Shown one piece after another: positions 42,758-53,100 of a DNA stretch of 64,000 nt. Position numbers and translations under genes: made by a program. Position 1 is the first letter of the stretch. Every line of letters begins with the position of its first letter. The stretch covers positions 660,000 through 723,999 of the forward strand of contig JALIZF010001763.1 of the NCBI GenBank assembly GCA_029948255.1. The letters run 5' to 3'. Source of the DNA: Telmatactis stephensoni (lineage: Eukaryota; Cnidaria; Anthozoa; Actiniaria; Isophelliidae). The notes under the pieces were generated by a model. The model saw only the letters and a program-made list of their open reading frames with translations. It was not told where the DNA came from and searched no databases.

Positions 42758-44099
42758 CAAATTTCTCAAAGTCAGAATGGTTGAAGATTAAGTGTCTTTC
42801 AACAATTGTCTGAGCTGCAAGCTTTGATAGCTTATGCAGAGTATCATTAACATCTTTTGGTACTTCGAACTGGTGAGGAAGTTCACTTGCTCTGTACTCT
42901 GATAAAGAGTGATGTTTCACTTCAAAAATTCTTACAACTTCTGAATACAGGTCTGTTATGGTAACAGGGAGATCTTCTGTTATGGAGGTGATGGGCAAAT
43001 TCTTCTTTTTTTTCAATTCAATGTACCAATCCAGGCACCAGCACATCAGGAAACACAGCATTGGAATATGAGCCACACTTAAGAGGTTTTCATTTTTCAT
43101 AATATATACATATATAGCATTCATGATTTCTTCAGACTCTTCATGCTTTAACTGCAGGTACTTCCCAATAAACTCTTCCACTTGTTTAGGAGAAAATCCT
43201 AAAATCTCCACCAATGCATCAAAACTAAATCCTCCCAGTTCATTTGCTTCTCTAGGTCTTGATGTCACCATGATTGTAGAATCATGGAAGATCTTCTTTT
43301 TCAAGAGTTTTGAAACAAGTATGGTCACAGGCATAGGACTGTTTGAGGTATTTTTAAATGCCTCTTCACGATTTGAACATATGCTTCCACGATGTACATA
43401 TTCATCATATCCATCAAGGATAAATAACACTTCTTCTTGATGTTCGATGATGTACTCAAACAGTGACTGATCAATGTTTGAACGTCCATTCAGTAGAGGA
43501 CAGAAATTTAAAAGTTGGTGCAAAGTTAATGCTTCGTTTTGAAGCAAGTAGATTCGCGCAAAGGCATTTGGGAAATTCTGAAAGACAAGGTCTCATAGCT
43601 AGGGTGGTACGGTGGCCGTTGCTGATTTTTACGTTCAAGCATTGGGCAACAGAAACTATTCAGCTAAAGAATGTTAAACTGTTGAGCAAAGCTAAAGCCA
43701 TTACTTTGAGAAAGTTTAGGTTGTTTGTAAGTGGGGGTTTTGATGAATAAAAGTTGGATAAAAGTGATCCAAAGTGAAAATTTCAGAATCAAAAATGAGT
43801 TTTAGTACCTCTTTCCACGTCCTCGGAGACCCAGGGTGTCGGGGGGGGGGGGGGGATCGGAGGGGCTCACAATTGCCCGATATAACTTCATGGGACTGGA
43901 AATCATCTAGACAGAACATGGAGCAAACACGAGAAGCATCATCAGGATCGCAAGGACAGGAACCACCTCTTGCACCATACGATGACACAGATAGAGAGGA
44001 ACTTGGACACCTGCTACAGGCGGCAGAGACACTAGCGAGCTGGTTGAGGGTAAACCAACATAGTCAGGGTTAAGGGTTGATCAATTATCTATACTTAGT

Positions 44100-47000
44100 T
44101 TACCAAATAGTTTATTAGTTTGATATAAATACAAAAATTTTCATATATATTAACAATGCCTGGGTGTTTACGACTCGGACATTGGAATTTACATGGACAT
44201 TTCAGTAAAAATTTAGGGAACAAACTAAAACTTAAAGATGTGGGGGAAATAATTAGTCGTCATGATGTTTTTGGTATAGTTGAAACACATGCCAACAACG
44301 AATCTGATCTGAATCTAAACGACTATAAACACTACGTAAAATACCGTGATAAAACAGGTAATAGACACGCTGGTGGAATAGCCGTCTACATAAATAACAG
44401 AATTAGTAAAGGAGTAACATATATACCCACATCAAATGAAAACGTCATATGGTGTAAATTAGACAAAAAGTATTTTAAATTCAACCATGATATATATTTA
44501 GGTACTGTATACTTAAGTCCTAGTACAACTAGCAAGGAAAATAATGAAAATTTACTCGATGATCTAGAATTAGATATAATTAATTTCTCAGCAAAAGGAA
44601 TAGTGTTATTACAAGGGGATTTCAATGCACGAACTGGGGAAATCCAAGAATACATAAGTCAGGATGACAACAAATATCTTAATTTACCAGATGACTATCT
44701 AATTGACAATCAATTTGATAGGCACTCTACCGATAAAGAAACTATTGATAAAAGAGGTAGATCCTTAATAGATATGTGCACAGCTTGTAATCTAAGAATT
44801 TATAACGGTAGAGTTGTTGGTGACTTGACAGGAAAGAAAACCTGTTATCGCTACAATGGCAGCAGCCTAGTTGATTATGTAATCGGTCACGTAAACTTAC
44901 TTGAAAAAACTCGATTTCTAAATGTAAGATCGTTAATGCCTGATCTTTCAGATCATTGTCACATTTCCTATGGAATTGAAATTCCTTTGTTTGCCAAGAC
45001 CAGAGGCGACATAGAAATGGAAGAAAATGTTGAATTTGCAAACAATTTAAACCTCAAATGGGACAACGAGGTTGGCGATAAACTCAAAGAAATACTGAAT
45101 GCGACAGAAACGCAAATGGAGCTAGGTAAAATAATAGAAAGCACTGAAAATATAAATTCAGTTGTGAAAATATTTACTGACAGTTTAATCAACTTAGGAA
45201 TAAAATCAGGTCTCCATTACTCGAAACACAACAGACCAACAAGAGAAAACGAGAAGAAATGGTTTGACTCCGAATGTGAGGCTGAGAAGAAAAATCTTCG
45301 ATCTCTTGGTAGACTAGTTTGTAAGAATCCAAACAATGACCAATTCCGTAACAACCTACACATTAAAAAAAGGAAATTCCGAAACATGTGCAGACGAAAA
45401 AAACGTAGCTATTTTGATTCCAAACTATTAAATCTCGATTTAAAAGATGCGAAGTCGACTTGGAAAAACTTGAAAGAACTCTTTACAATAGGTAAAGAAA
45501 GAAGTGGAAGCACTTGCAAAGCTAATGAAAAAGATTTATTTTGGCACTTTAAAAATCTTAATAGTATTAATACATCGGACGTAATCGATACGGATACAGA
45601 ATCAGAAATGATTTCCAGTCAAGGGACGTTAGATTTTCCAATCACAGACCAGGAAGTAGATAAAGTGATAAGTGTCCTCAAAAAACGTAAAGCGCCCGGC
45701 CCCGATAACATACCTAATGAGTTTTTAATAACTGGAAAAAATGCACTTAAAGGTCACCTTCAGGCACTTTTTAATAAAATCCTTAGGACCGGAGCATACC
45801 CAACATTATGGAATGTAGGTTATATTGTCCCTATATTTAAAAAGGAAGATCCCACAAAAGCTGAAAATTACCGTGGCATAACACTTCTCTCTGCAATAGG
45901 CAAAGTGTTTACAGCCATACTTAACAAAAGACTTTATAACTATTTAACTACAAATGGAGTAATAAAAGCAGAACAAGGAGGATTTAGGAAAAAACACGGC
46001 ACAGTAGACAGTATTTTTATACTCAAATCAATCATAGATAAATATGTAAAAAGCAAACCAAAGAAGAAAAATAATTTACTTTTCTCATGCTTTGTGGACT
46101 TCCAAAAGGCTTTTGATAGTATTCCGAGAAGGAAGCTTCTGGATAAACTGAATAGTGTCGGCGTTAACGGCAACTTTTTAAAAGTAATAAAATCTATGTA
46201 TGCAACAGACAAATCAGCAATGAAAATCAATGGAAACATTTCACCAACATTTCCTTGTTATACGGGTGTTAAACAAGGCTGTATGCTCAGCCCTACTTTA
46301 TTTAATTTATATCTCCATGACCTCCCTGAGAAATTAAACACATGCAATGTCAATGATGTAAAGTTCAATGACAAATCACTTAGTTCTCTTCTATATGCGG
46401 ACGACCTGGTTTTGTTCTCTAAAACGGCACAAGGATTACAGAAGTACCTTAATAAACTACAAGAATTTTGCGAGCAGAATAATCTGACAGTAAACATTTC
46501 TAAAACTAAAGTAATGATCTTTAACAACGGAGGAAAGACAATGAATAACTACAAATTCTTTTTAAACAACTCTAAGCTGGACAACGTTAAAACATATAAA
46601 TATCTTGGTCTTCATTTTACAACTTCTGGAAGCTTCACTTTAGCAAAACAAGAACTTAAAAAGACAGCGCTAAAAGCTCTATATAAACTAAAAAGAGAAA
46701 TGGGAGACTATTTTAAATCGAACATAAAATTAACCACTCAACTCTTTGACACACTCGTCTCTCCAGTCCTTCTATATGGGAGCGAGGTCTGGGGGATCGA
46801 AACGAAAAACTCTAATGATGAAGAACCAATGGAAATGGTTCATATAAAATTCTGTAAAATGATTTTGGGAGTAACTAAGTATGCTAGTAATGATGCATGC
46901 AGAGCCGAATTGGGAAGGTTACCAATAAAATGCAAAGCAGTAGCTAGAAGCTTAAGCTATTGGCTTAAATTCATAGACATAAATTCAGAAATTCAGAAAC

Positions 47001-47749
47001 TTTCAACTCTGATATACCAAGCAATAAAAAACGAGAAATCCAAGGCCTTTTGGAGTAACAAAATAAAGAATGCCTTGGATCATGTAGGATTAGGGACAAT
47101 CTGGATGAGCCAGAATGAGCCTCAATTGAAATTGAAACAAATTAAAAAGGTAATCAAACAGAGAATAAGTGATATCGAAATCCAAAATTGGTGGAGCAAC
47201 ATCCATAACGATATAAGAAAAGATAGCAGACAAAAAAACAAACTAAGAATATTCCGTCAATTCAAAAGAAAGTATGTTTTTGAAGACTATCTAAGTCACG
47301 TCACCAACACTAAGCACAGAGTGGCTTTCACAAAATTACGAATTAGTAATCATAGACTTGAAGTAGAAATGGGACGGTATAGAAGGCCGTACCTGATTTA
47401 TGAACAAAGGATTTGCCCAGTATGCAATATGGGAATAGAATCGGAAAAGCATTTTCTTATCTGGTGTCCACTTTATGACACCAACAGAAAAGAATTAGCA
47501 GAACTTATTCAAAAAAATACTAATATTAATATCAACAACATGAACACTGATAATCGTTTTTTATTTCTGATGAATCCCAGAACAAGCTTTCTACAAAAAA
47601 CTGTGTCAGCACATGTATATAAATGCATGCTGATACGAGAAAGGAAATTAGAGACTTAAAATTATAGAGAAATTTAACTTATTTGGATTTCACCTATGTA
47701 CTTTAAGTATACAGTGCCAAATAAAACGTTGTTGTTGTTGTTGTTGTTG
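44100..47749 (+). mobile_element. Non-LTR retrotransposon (LINE) with (GTT)n 3' tail
   Basis: The element comprises the ORF at 44156-47659, a short 3' UTR containing AATAAA at about 47721, and a tail of GTT repeats (about 47728-47749), the microsatellite-type tail seen in several LINE clades instead of poly-A. The 5' limit is uncertain. A 99-codon open frame at 43774-44073 could be 5' leader or an ORF1 remnant, but has no recognisable motif. No convincing target-site duplication was found. It lies antisense to, and just upstream of, the truncated NLR. Confidence 0.8.
44156..47659 (+). CDS. LINE ORF: endonuclease / reverse transcriptase polyprotein
   Basis: One uninterrupted 1167-residue ORF of a non-LTR retrotransposon. 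The N-terminus is an AP-type endonuclease: GHWNLHGHF (about 8), GIVETHANN (about 41), QGDFNARTG (about 153), LVDYVIGH (about 238), DLSDHCHI (about 264), i.e. the Glu, Asp-Asn and Asp-His catalytic positions are all present. Reverse transcriptase: KRKAPGPDNIPNEF (about 512), CFVDFQKAFDSIPRRK (about 645), GVKQGCMLSPTLFNLYL (about 702), LLYADDLVLFSKT (about 745, catalytic YADD), NISKTKVMIF, YKYLGLHF. The C-terminal CPVCNMGIESEKHFLIWCP (about 1087) is a CCHC knuckle of the kind found at LINE ORF2 ends. No RNase H or LTR is seen. The clade (CR1/Jockey/I-like) cannot be fixed by eye. It makes the RT for target-primed reverse transcription. Confidence 0.93.
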   Translation: MPGCLRLGHWNLHGHFSKNLGNKLKLKDVGEIISRHDVFGIVETHANNESDLNLNDYKHYVKYRDKTGNRHAGGIAVYINNRISKGVTYIPTSNENVIWCKLDKKYFKFNHDIYLGTVYLSPSTTSKENNENLLDDLELDIINFSAKGIVLLQGDFNARTGEIQEYISQDDNKYLNLPDDYLIDNQFDRHSTDKETIDKRGRSLIDMCTACNLRIYNGRVVGDLTGKKTCYRYNGSSLVDYVIGHVNLLEKTRFLNVRSLMPDLSDHCHISYGIEIPLFAKTRGDIEMEENVEFANNLNLKWDNEVGDKLKEILNATETQMELGKIIESTENINSVVKIFTDSLINLGIKSGLHYSKHNRPTRENEKKWFDSECEAEKKNLRSLGRLVCKNPNNDQFRNNLHIKKRKFRNMCRRKKRSYFDSKLLNLDLKDAKSTWKNLKELFTIGKERSGSTCKANEKDLFWHFKNLNSINTSDVIDTDTESEMISSQGTLDFPITDQEVDKVISVLKKRKAPGPDNIPNEFLITGKNALKGHLQALFNKILRTGAYPTLWNVGYIVPIFKKEDPTKAENYRGITLLSAIGKVFTAILNKRLYNYLTTNGVIKAEQGGFRKKHGTVDSIFILKSIIDKYVKSKPKKKNNLLFSCFVDFQKAFDSIPRRKLLDKLNSVGVNGNFLKVIKSMYATDKSAMKINGNISPTFPCYTGVKQGCMLSPTLFNLYLHDLPEKLNTCNVNDVKFNDKSLSSLLYADDLVLFSKTAQGLQKYLNKLQEFCEQNNLTVNISKTKVMIFNNGGKTMNNYKFFLNNSKLDNVKTYKYLGLHFTTSGSFTLAKQELKKTALKALYKLKREMGDYFKSNIKLTTQLFDTLVSPVLLYGSEVWGIETKNSNDEEPMEMVHIKFCKMILGVTKYASNDACRAELGRLPIKCKAVARSLSYWLKFIDINSEIQKLSTLIYQAIKNEKSKAFWSNKIKNALDHVGLGTIWMSQNEPQLKLKQIKKVIKQRISDIEIQNWWSNIHNDIRKDSRQKNKLRIFRQFKRKYVFEDYLSHVTNTKHRVAFTKLRISNHRLEVEMGRYRRPYLIYEQRICPVCNMGIESEKHFLIWCPLYDTNRKELAELIQKNTNININNMNTDNRFLFLMNPRTSFLQKTVSAHVYKCMLIRERKLET

Positions 47750-47922
47750 TAACTTTTCTGTTAACCGTAACGAACAGAAATTAACCGTTCCTGAAGAAAG
47801 CCTGCAAAGTATGAAGAGAATATTTTTTTTCAATGGCTAAATGAGTACCAAAAACCATAGCCCCTCGTACAGATTTTCGTTTTGAATTAACACCGATCAA
47901 ATTCTATATTTATCAGTTAGTA

Positions 47923-48180
47923 GGGTCTCAATGGGGTTAACCGTTAGCCGTAAAAGGGCCCAAAATTTAACCGTAAGCCGCAATAATAGAAAAAAACTAA
48001 CCGTTAACCGTAATGAAAAGTTAGTCGTAATAGCTTTTTCCAGCGTTCTCAACAATAAAAATTAATTTTTAACCATCAAGAACAATGGAGATTAGTTATT
48101 AACCCACTTTAACCGTAATCGTAAAAAAGCCAAAATATTAACCGTTAACCGTAATAGCAACCACCCCATTGAGACCCTTA
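47923..48180. mobile_element. Fold-back element with AGGGTCTCAATGG ends
   Basis: Ends AGGGTCTCAATGGGGTTAAC and CCCCATTGAGACCCT with TAGT on both sides. The interior repeats GTTAACCGTTA-type sequence, which recurs at 47755-47800 and 48545-48580. Confidence 0.75.
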
Positions 48181-48202
48181 GTCATCTACTAAGACATGTA
48201 CT

Positions 48203-48345
48203 AGAGTGATTTTCATTTGACCATGAAAGAAAAATGACTATTTAGTTTGTAGTAGTTGATAAGAAACAAAAGAAAACAATGGCTTTAGAGTCTACTACCA
48301 ACTATTAGTTTGACTAATCTTTCACGGTCAAATGAAAATCACTCT
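48203..48345. mobile_element. TA-target MITE with GAGTGATTTTCATTTGACC ends
   Basis: Inverted ends GAGTGATTTTCATTTGACC and GGTCAAATGAAAATCACTC flanked by TA. Confidence 0.82.
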
Positions 48346-48923
48346 AAGATGCAATGCCTTTTTACTGAAACTGTCTTTTGAGTTGTACAAAATGGTCAGG
48401 ACTGTATTTCATTGAAATTTAGCAACTTTCAAGCTGAATATAAAGAATTAATCATTAATTTTCATGTTTTTGAAGGTCAAAAATTCAGCCGTTTTCATCT
48501 CGGGATTGGGACTTCCTGCTTTACCGCAGAAGATCCCCCATTTCGGCTAACGGTTAACCGACCAATGGAGACCCTCACTGAGAAAGGAAGGAAAAAGGAA
48601 TAGCATTTAAAATCAATCCTTTTAGTTTTTATTTCTCAGATATAACTCTACACTCTATTTAGTCCAGTCTGCATCTAATTGCATTTTCGTTTGATAACGA
48701 ATGCAGTTTGTAGCGTTCTCAGTGGTCTTGTGTCCATACACACTAGCTCAGCTACTTCTAAAAATTGCCCAGTTGCAAAAATCAGCAAAACGTTTCGACC
48801 ACCAAGGCTTAGCCTCCAGTCACCAAGCAAAAGTTTACATTTTTTTAAAGTAAATGTGACCAGTAAAATATGTTCGCAGGCTATTTCAAGTAACCCTGGG
48901 TTAAATTGAAGTTTTCCATTAGA

Positions 48924-49078
48924 CTAGAGGGATTGCACTTAACCCGTGAAATTGCACTATCCAAATAATACAAAATAGCAGTTTTAAACAATGGAAAACA
49001 AAGGGTTTCTTTAACTCGTGGATTTTTGTGGATTGCAAATCCACGAGTTATTGTTCTTATTTAGTACTATCCCTCTAG
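48924..49078. mobile_element. TA-target fold-back with GAGGGATTGCAC ends
   Basis: TAGAGGGATTGCACT at the left and AGTACTATCCCTCTA at the right. Inner CTCGTGGATTTTTGTGGATT and CAAATCCACGAG form a second hairpin. Confidence 0.7.
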
Positions 49079-49099
49079 GTTGTTAGGTGAGACTGGATT

Positions 49100-50053
49100 A
49101 GCATTAATCTGCCTTCGAGTAACCAGACCTTGATTATATTTCTTCTCGCAATTGTGTTACTTGTCGTCATGGCAGTCATCATGGATGAACTTCAAAAAAG
49201 GGATTCCTCATTGTCTGGTGTTTGCTCATCCAACATGGCTACTTGCCCTAATCTTTTGATTCCCAAACGATTGAGTGAAACCCAGCAATAGACAATCGTA
49301 GCCACACCCTTTCAACATAATGTTACACCTTATATCCTTTGAAACTACGAATGAAATTGGAGAAGGGGAGAGGGAGGGTAAGCCTCAGGATAGTCTGCCT
49401 ACAGGCTCTCCAGGGGAGGGGAACTGCCTGTCCAGGGCGTTAAAGTTTCAAAACAAAAAAGTCCAACAAGTAGTCGTGCGTGCCATCTCCGAATCGTTTC
49501 CCACTGTGTAAGGAGGAGTTACTCCCTCGTTCGATCAAGAAGTGGAAAGAGACTTCAGCAAAATCCCATCCCGAGGAAATCTCCTTACACATACACACAC
49601 TGATAATGGTACACAGAATTCATTGATAAACACAAAGTACACAGTTGTAAGTCAAATTGAACTTGTTTGATAAGTGCACTTCTACTATCACAATACATGA
49701 CTGACTCTACTAATATGACCACCATGATGATGCAAACTCGGTCTTGAGACATTTTCTCCGACTAGAGCATTAGAAAAAACATCCTATTAATATCGTTTGA
49801 ATACAAAAATATTTTTAATAGATTTTACCTAATAAAATCTCAAAGAAGTACAAAGAGCCTTGAAGTAATTTCCAAAGGCTTAAGAGTATCAAACTCGGTA
49901 CTAACTTTGATTGAATTTCATAGACAATAAAGATATCCAAGGGAACTGAAAGTTTTGATATAAAATTGTACTCGAATTAATTAATGTATTACATAGGTTA
50001 CACTGATAAATCGACTAGTTTACGTGCGTTTCAATCTAAATTCAAGAAATTAA
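49100..50053. other. Spacer, no gene recognised
   Basis: Downstream of the myosin 3' end. I see no credible exon, RNA gene or fold-back; 49360-49560 is GC-richer but unrecognised. Confidence 0.5.
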
Positions 50054-50116
50054 TTAGTCGTCGTCTAGTGATGCTGATGATCCACTTCTTGTACTTGACA
50101 TTCCCCTACGAGATGT
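50054..50116 (-). CDS. Alternative terminal exon of myosin heavy chain (Ser-rich acidic tail)
   Basis: After a TTTACAG acceptor, 20 codons encode a Ser/Thr/Arg-rich then Asp-rich tailpiece (SSTRSGSSASLDDD) and TAA, again phase 0. Serine-rich nonhelical tails of myosin II are often phosphorylated; that role here is inference. It lies 2.4 kb beyond the PPMPGRRK exon, so use would require skipping it. Confidence 0.6.
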   Translation of the reverse strand, partial: TSRRGMSSTRSGSSASLDDD

Positions 50117-53100
50117 CTGTAAAGATAAACAGTGATAGGTGTTAATATTTGCAACGGTTGTAAACAGAGATAGTTCATAATATTTGCAAGGGTGGTAAAC
50201 AGTGATAGTTAATAATATTTGCAAGGGTGGTAAACAGTGATAGTTAATAATATTTGCAAGGGTGGTAAACAGTGATAGTTAATAATATTTGCAACGGTTG
50301 TAAACAGAGATAGTTCATAAGATTTGCAAGGGTGGTAGACAGTGATAGTTGTTAATGTCAGCAAGGGTGGATTTTATAGTTGTGGATGGTGAAACCGTTT
50401 GGGTGGATCGCTTAGTTGAATAAGAACAGAACCATCACACTGTGCCACCATTACACTATAACCACTACTTTTTAGATAACACCAGGATACATCTATGCAT
50501 AGAGCAGTTTTCGTATGAGTGTGAAACGCCTTGCTGTGACCGTCTCATCTTTATAAAAACATTCGAAATTTTCCTGCCTTGACCTCGTGCCGTGCCAGTG
50601 CAGTGACCACAGTCAAACGAAAACTGCTCTCCCACTTTTTAGTTGTTCCTGTTCCTTCTGCATCTTTAGCATCACAATCATTATCATCATCATCATCACA
50701 ATCATCATCATCATCATACCGCAGTACAAGTCATGCATCACAACTACAAAAGATGATTGAATGAAGTTCACCAGTTTAACAAATGGAAAGGATGATAGTT
50801 AGGTCAATTAGTGTAAAGAGGTTGATAAGTAAGTCTTCATACAAACGGTGGACGAGTGATTAGTATTGGATTGGATTGGATTCATTTGAAAGAAAAAACA
50901 GTGTTCAAAATGAGTGAACTGCATTTGATTTTCATGTCTGAAAAATATGAAATAAGAATTAAAGATGGACTGATAATGCTAGATTCACCGGCACGTATAT
51001 AACAATGAGAAAACTTAAATATTGAATGAAGCAACAAAAGAGCGCAAAACAACGGTGTTTTTGTATGACAAAATGTTCCACTGCCAAATGATCTGCTGAT
51101 CTGATGTTCGAATGTGCAACGAATAACATCAATAAATGTTCGACTGCCCGGAGCAATTTGTAAAACCAACAATAATGGGCTCATCACAATTACGATAAAT
51201 GTGCGATAATATAACGAATATCCACGACAAATGTTCGATTGTAAATTAAAAATCAGTCAGGGGTGATAAATGTTCGATTGTGTAATTGACTAATATTAGC
51301 GACAAATGTTCGATTGCTCAACGATAAATGTTCGATTGTACAGAGGTTGTTGCACACGTACAAACAAGAATGATTCCGACAGTGATCGTTGCTCGATACC
51401 TACACGATATTAGGGGTGATTTTCATGAAACTTTACTCCTTGCGCTTTGGCTATTAACATAAATACAACAATTTGTCACATTTTAGTTACCAACGCATTA
51501 ATTCGATAAATAAAAACTTTGAGAAAAATGCATTGCGCCGCGCTGCTCCTAACGCTTTTTTCACAGAAGTTGACTTGATTCCTAGATAACATTCCTAGAT
51601 AACACAACATAAATATTAAATTGCACATGATCATCTACAAAATAGAAAACTGAGAAACAGATTAGCAAGGAAGAACGTTAGAGTTTGATTATTACGGGCA
51701 GATAAATGGTTAGTTTGGTTAGTTCGTGTTAAAATGTTTGTTAACCTAAAATGTTGGGCCGTTTTGCCGAAATTTTTTCATTGATTATCATCGAGCTGAC
51801 CTGTAACGCGGTTACAGTTTTGTCTCAAGTCTGACAGTTCTGCCAAAAATGTCTGAAGACAAAAGAAAGCCAATATTGTTTCAGCGAAGACACTTTGACA
51901 ATAGAGAAATAGAAAAAAAGTAAACGTCGATGAAACAGTGCCACTTTGCGAGCGGAAAGCACAAATCTAATGGATATTTCTTAAGTCGCACAGCTTTGAA
52001 ATGAGAACGATGCATTCCGGCACTTCTGAAATAATTTGCGCACCTAGAGTAAACACTCATATGCGAGTTTATCTTTCCCTCTGCTGATGAATTCCAAGCA
52101 ATTCAGGCATTTTTTGACTAAGCTTGTTTGTAGCCTTTGAGCAAACAGAAACATTCCCTTGCAATCTTTTAATTTCGTCTTCAATTTTAAACTTTCTCTT
52201 AATTAGAGAAAAACTTTGGCCAGAAAGAAAGAATTTCAGTTTTGTTTACGACGCAGAATTCATAAAACAAGATGAAGAAGAAATTGCAATTTTTTTATTG
52301 TACAATCGTGAATTAAAAAACGTTTTTCTGTTGTAAAACTTTCTTTGAAATATTATAGATTATAGATGTTAGAAAAGAATCAAGAAAACAACCCAACTAT
52401 CTCGACATCTCGATCTTCAAAAAAATTCAGTCCAAGAAAAGCATTAGAGAAAGCGTTAGTAATAATCTATTATAAGTGAAATACGACTGGGTTAGAGACC
52501 AAGAGACCTCAAGACGGGGATCCTCATTCACTTTCGACGTCCAGGCATTGGAGGCTGCAACAAAACCATACATTACTTTAACATCCATCTAAACCATTCA
52601 GGGCTACAGGGGAACCTCCCTGGACCAATCTCCTTCCAAGGTTAAAGTTAGTTCAACCCTAATGCTACAGGCTCGAACCAGGGTTAAGGTTCGTTAACTT
52701 TATTTTGATTAAAAAGGGCATAAGAATATTACGTTAGTAAAAGTGTTAACAATAATTAGAATAACGACTGGATCTAGAATAGAATGGCCTATAGACCTCT
52801 CTTGATGATGTCCTCATCACTCCACTGGAACGGCCACCGCCGCGGCCACGAGCCTTCTGCAGGGAGCTTTCCAGACCCTCAATCCTTTCTTCGGCCTCTT
52901 CCAGCTCGCCCTGGACCTTGCGGTAACGGGCAAGGTTTGAAGCAGCAAGAGCTTCCTGTGAATTACAGAAATTAAAAAGCAATTTAGAAACTCGATGTTA
53001 CTTAAGAGAAAAGAACAAGAACACTACCAACGGCAACAACAACAGCTGAGCAACAACGCGACATCAACACATTATTACTAAAACGAAATAACAGCAGCCG

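Larger units (their letters stand above)
40563..43577 (-). pseudogene. NACHT-LRR (NLR-like) gene, 5'-truncated and split by fold-back elements
   Basis: Two reading blocks. 42753-43577 encodes the NACHT core after the P-loop: Walker B LFILDGYDEY, sensor TSRPREANEL, then MCWCLDWYIELKKK and ITDLYSEVVRIFEV, stopping at SDFEKFV just where a fold-back element begins. Coding resumes about 42166 with GIKPNEVKLLNASGLLTCGP and SHLTFQEYFAALEF (the usual NLR stretch after NACHT), followed by about nine leucine-rich repeats of the type LPSTNITTLGI. The 42260-42166 part of the second ORF, including its first Met, is repeat-derived. No splice pair across the insert restores frame (donor GTATAG is phase 0, acceptor ATTATTAG needs phase 1). 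No P-loop exon is visible upstream: an acceptor at 43578 implies one existed, but a LINE and poly-G repeat lie there. Animal NLRs sense intracellular danger; here a dead or chimeric copy is likeliest. A functional spliced form is not excluded. Confidence 0.6.
50117..52527. other. Region between the two alternative myosin last exons
   Basis: An intron if the acidic tail is used; otherwise 3' flank. It holds the 35-bp array, a family A MITE, an ATC-repeat tract (about 50680-50715) and the ATGTTCGATTG cluster. The rest is AT-rich unique sequence. Confidence 0.6.

Noticed and set aside
43774..44073. 99-residue ORF before the LINE as a LINE ORF1 protein
   Set aside because: No zinc knuckle, coiled coil or RRM is visible, and it crosses a poly-G tract; kept only as a possibility.
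44156..47659. Endogenous virus polymerase
   Set aside because: The AP endonuclease N-terminus, YADD-type LINE RT and absence of LTRs, protease, RNase H or integrase show a non-LTR retrotransposon.
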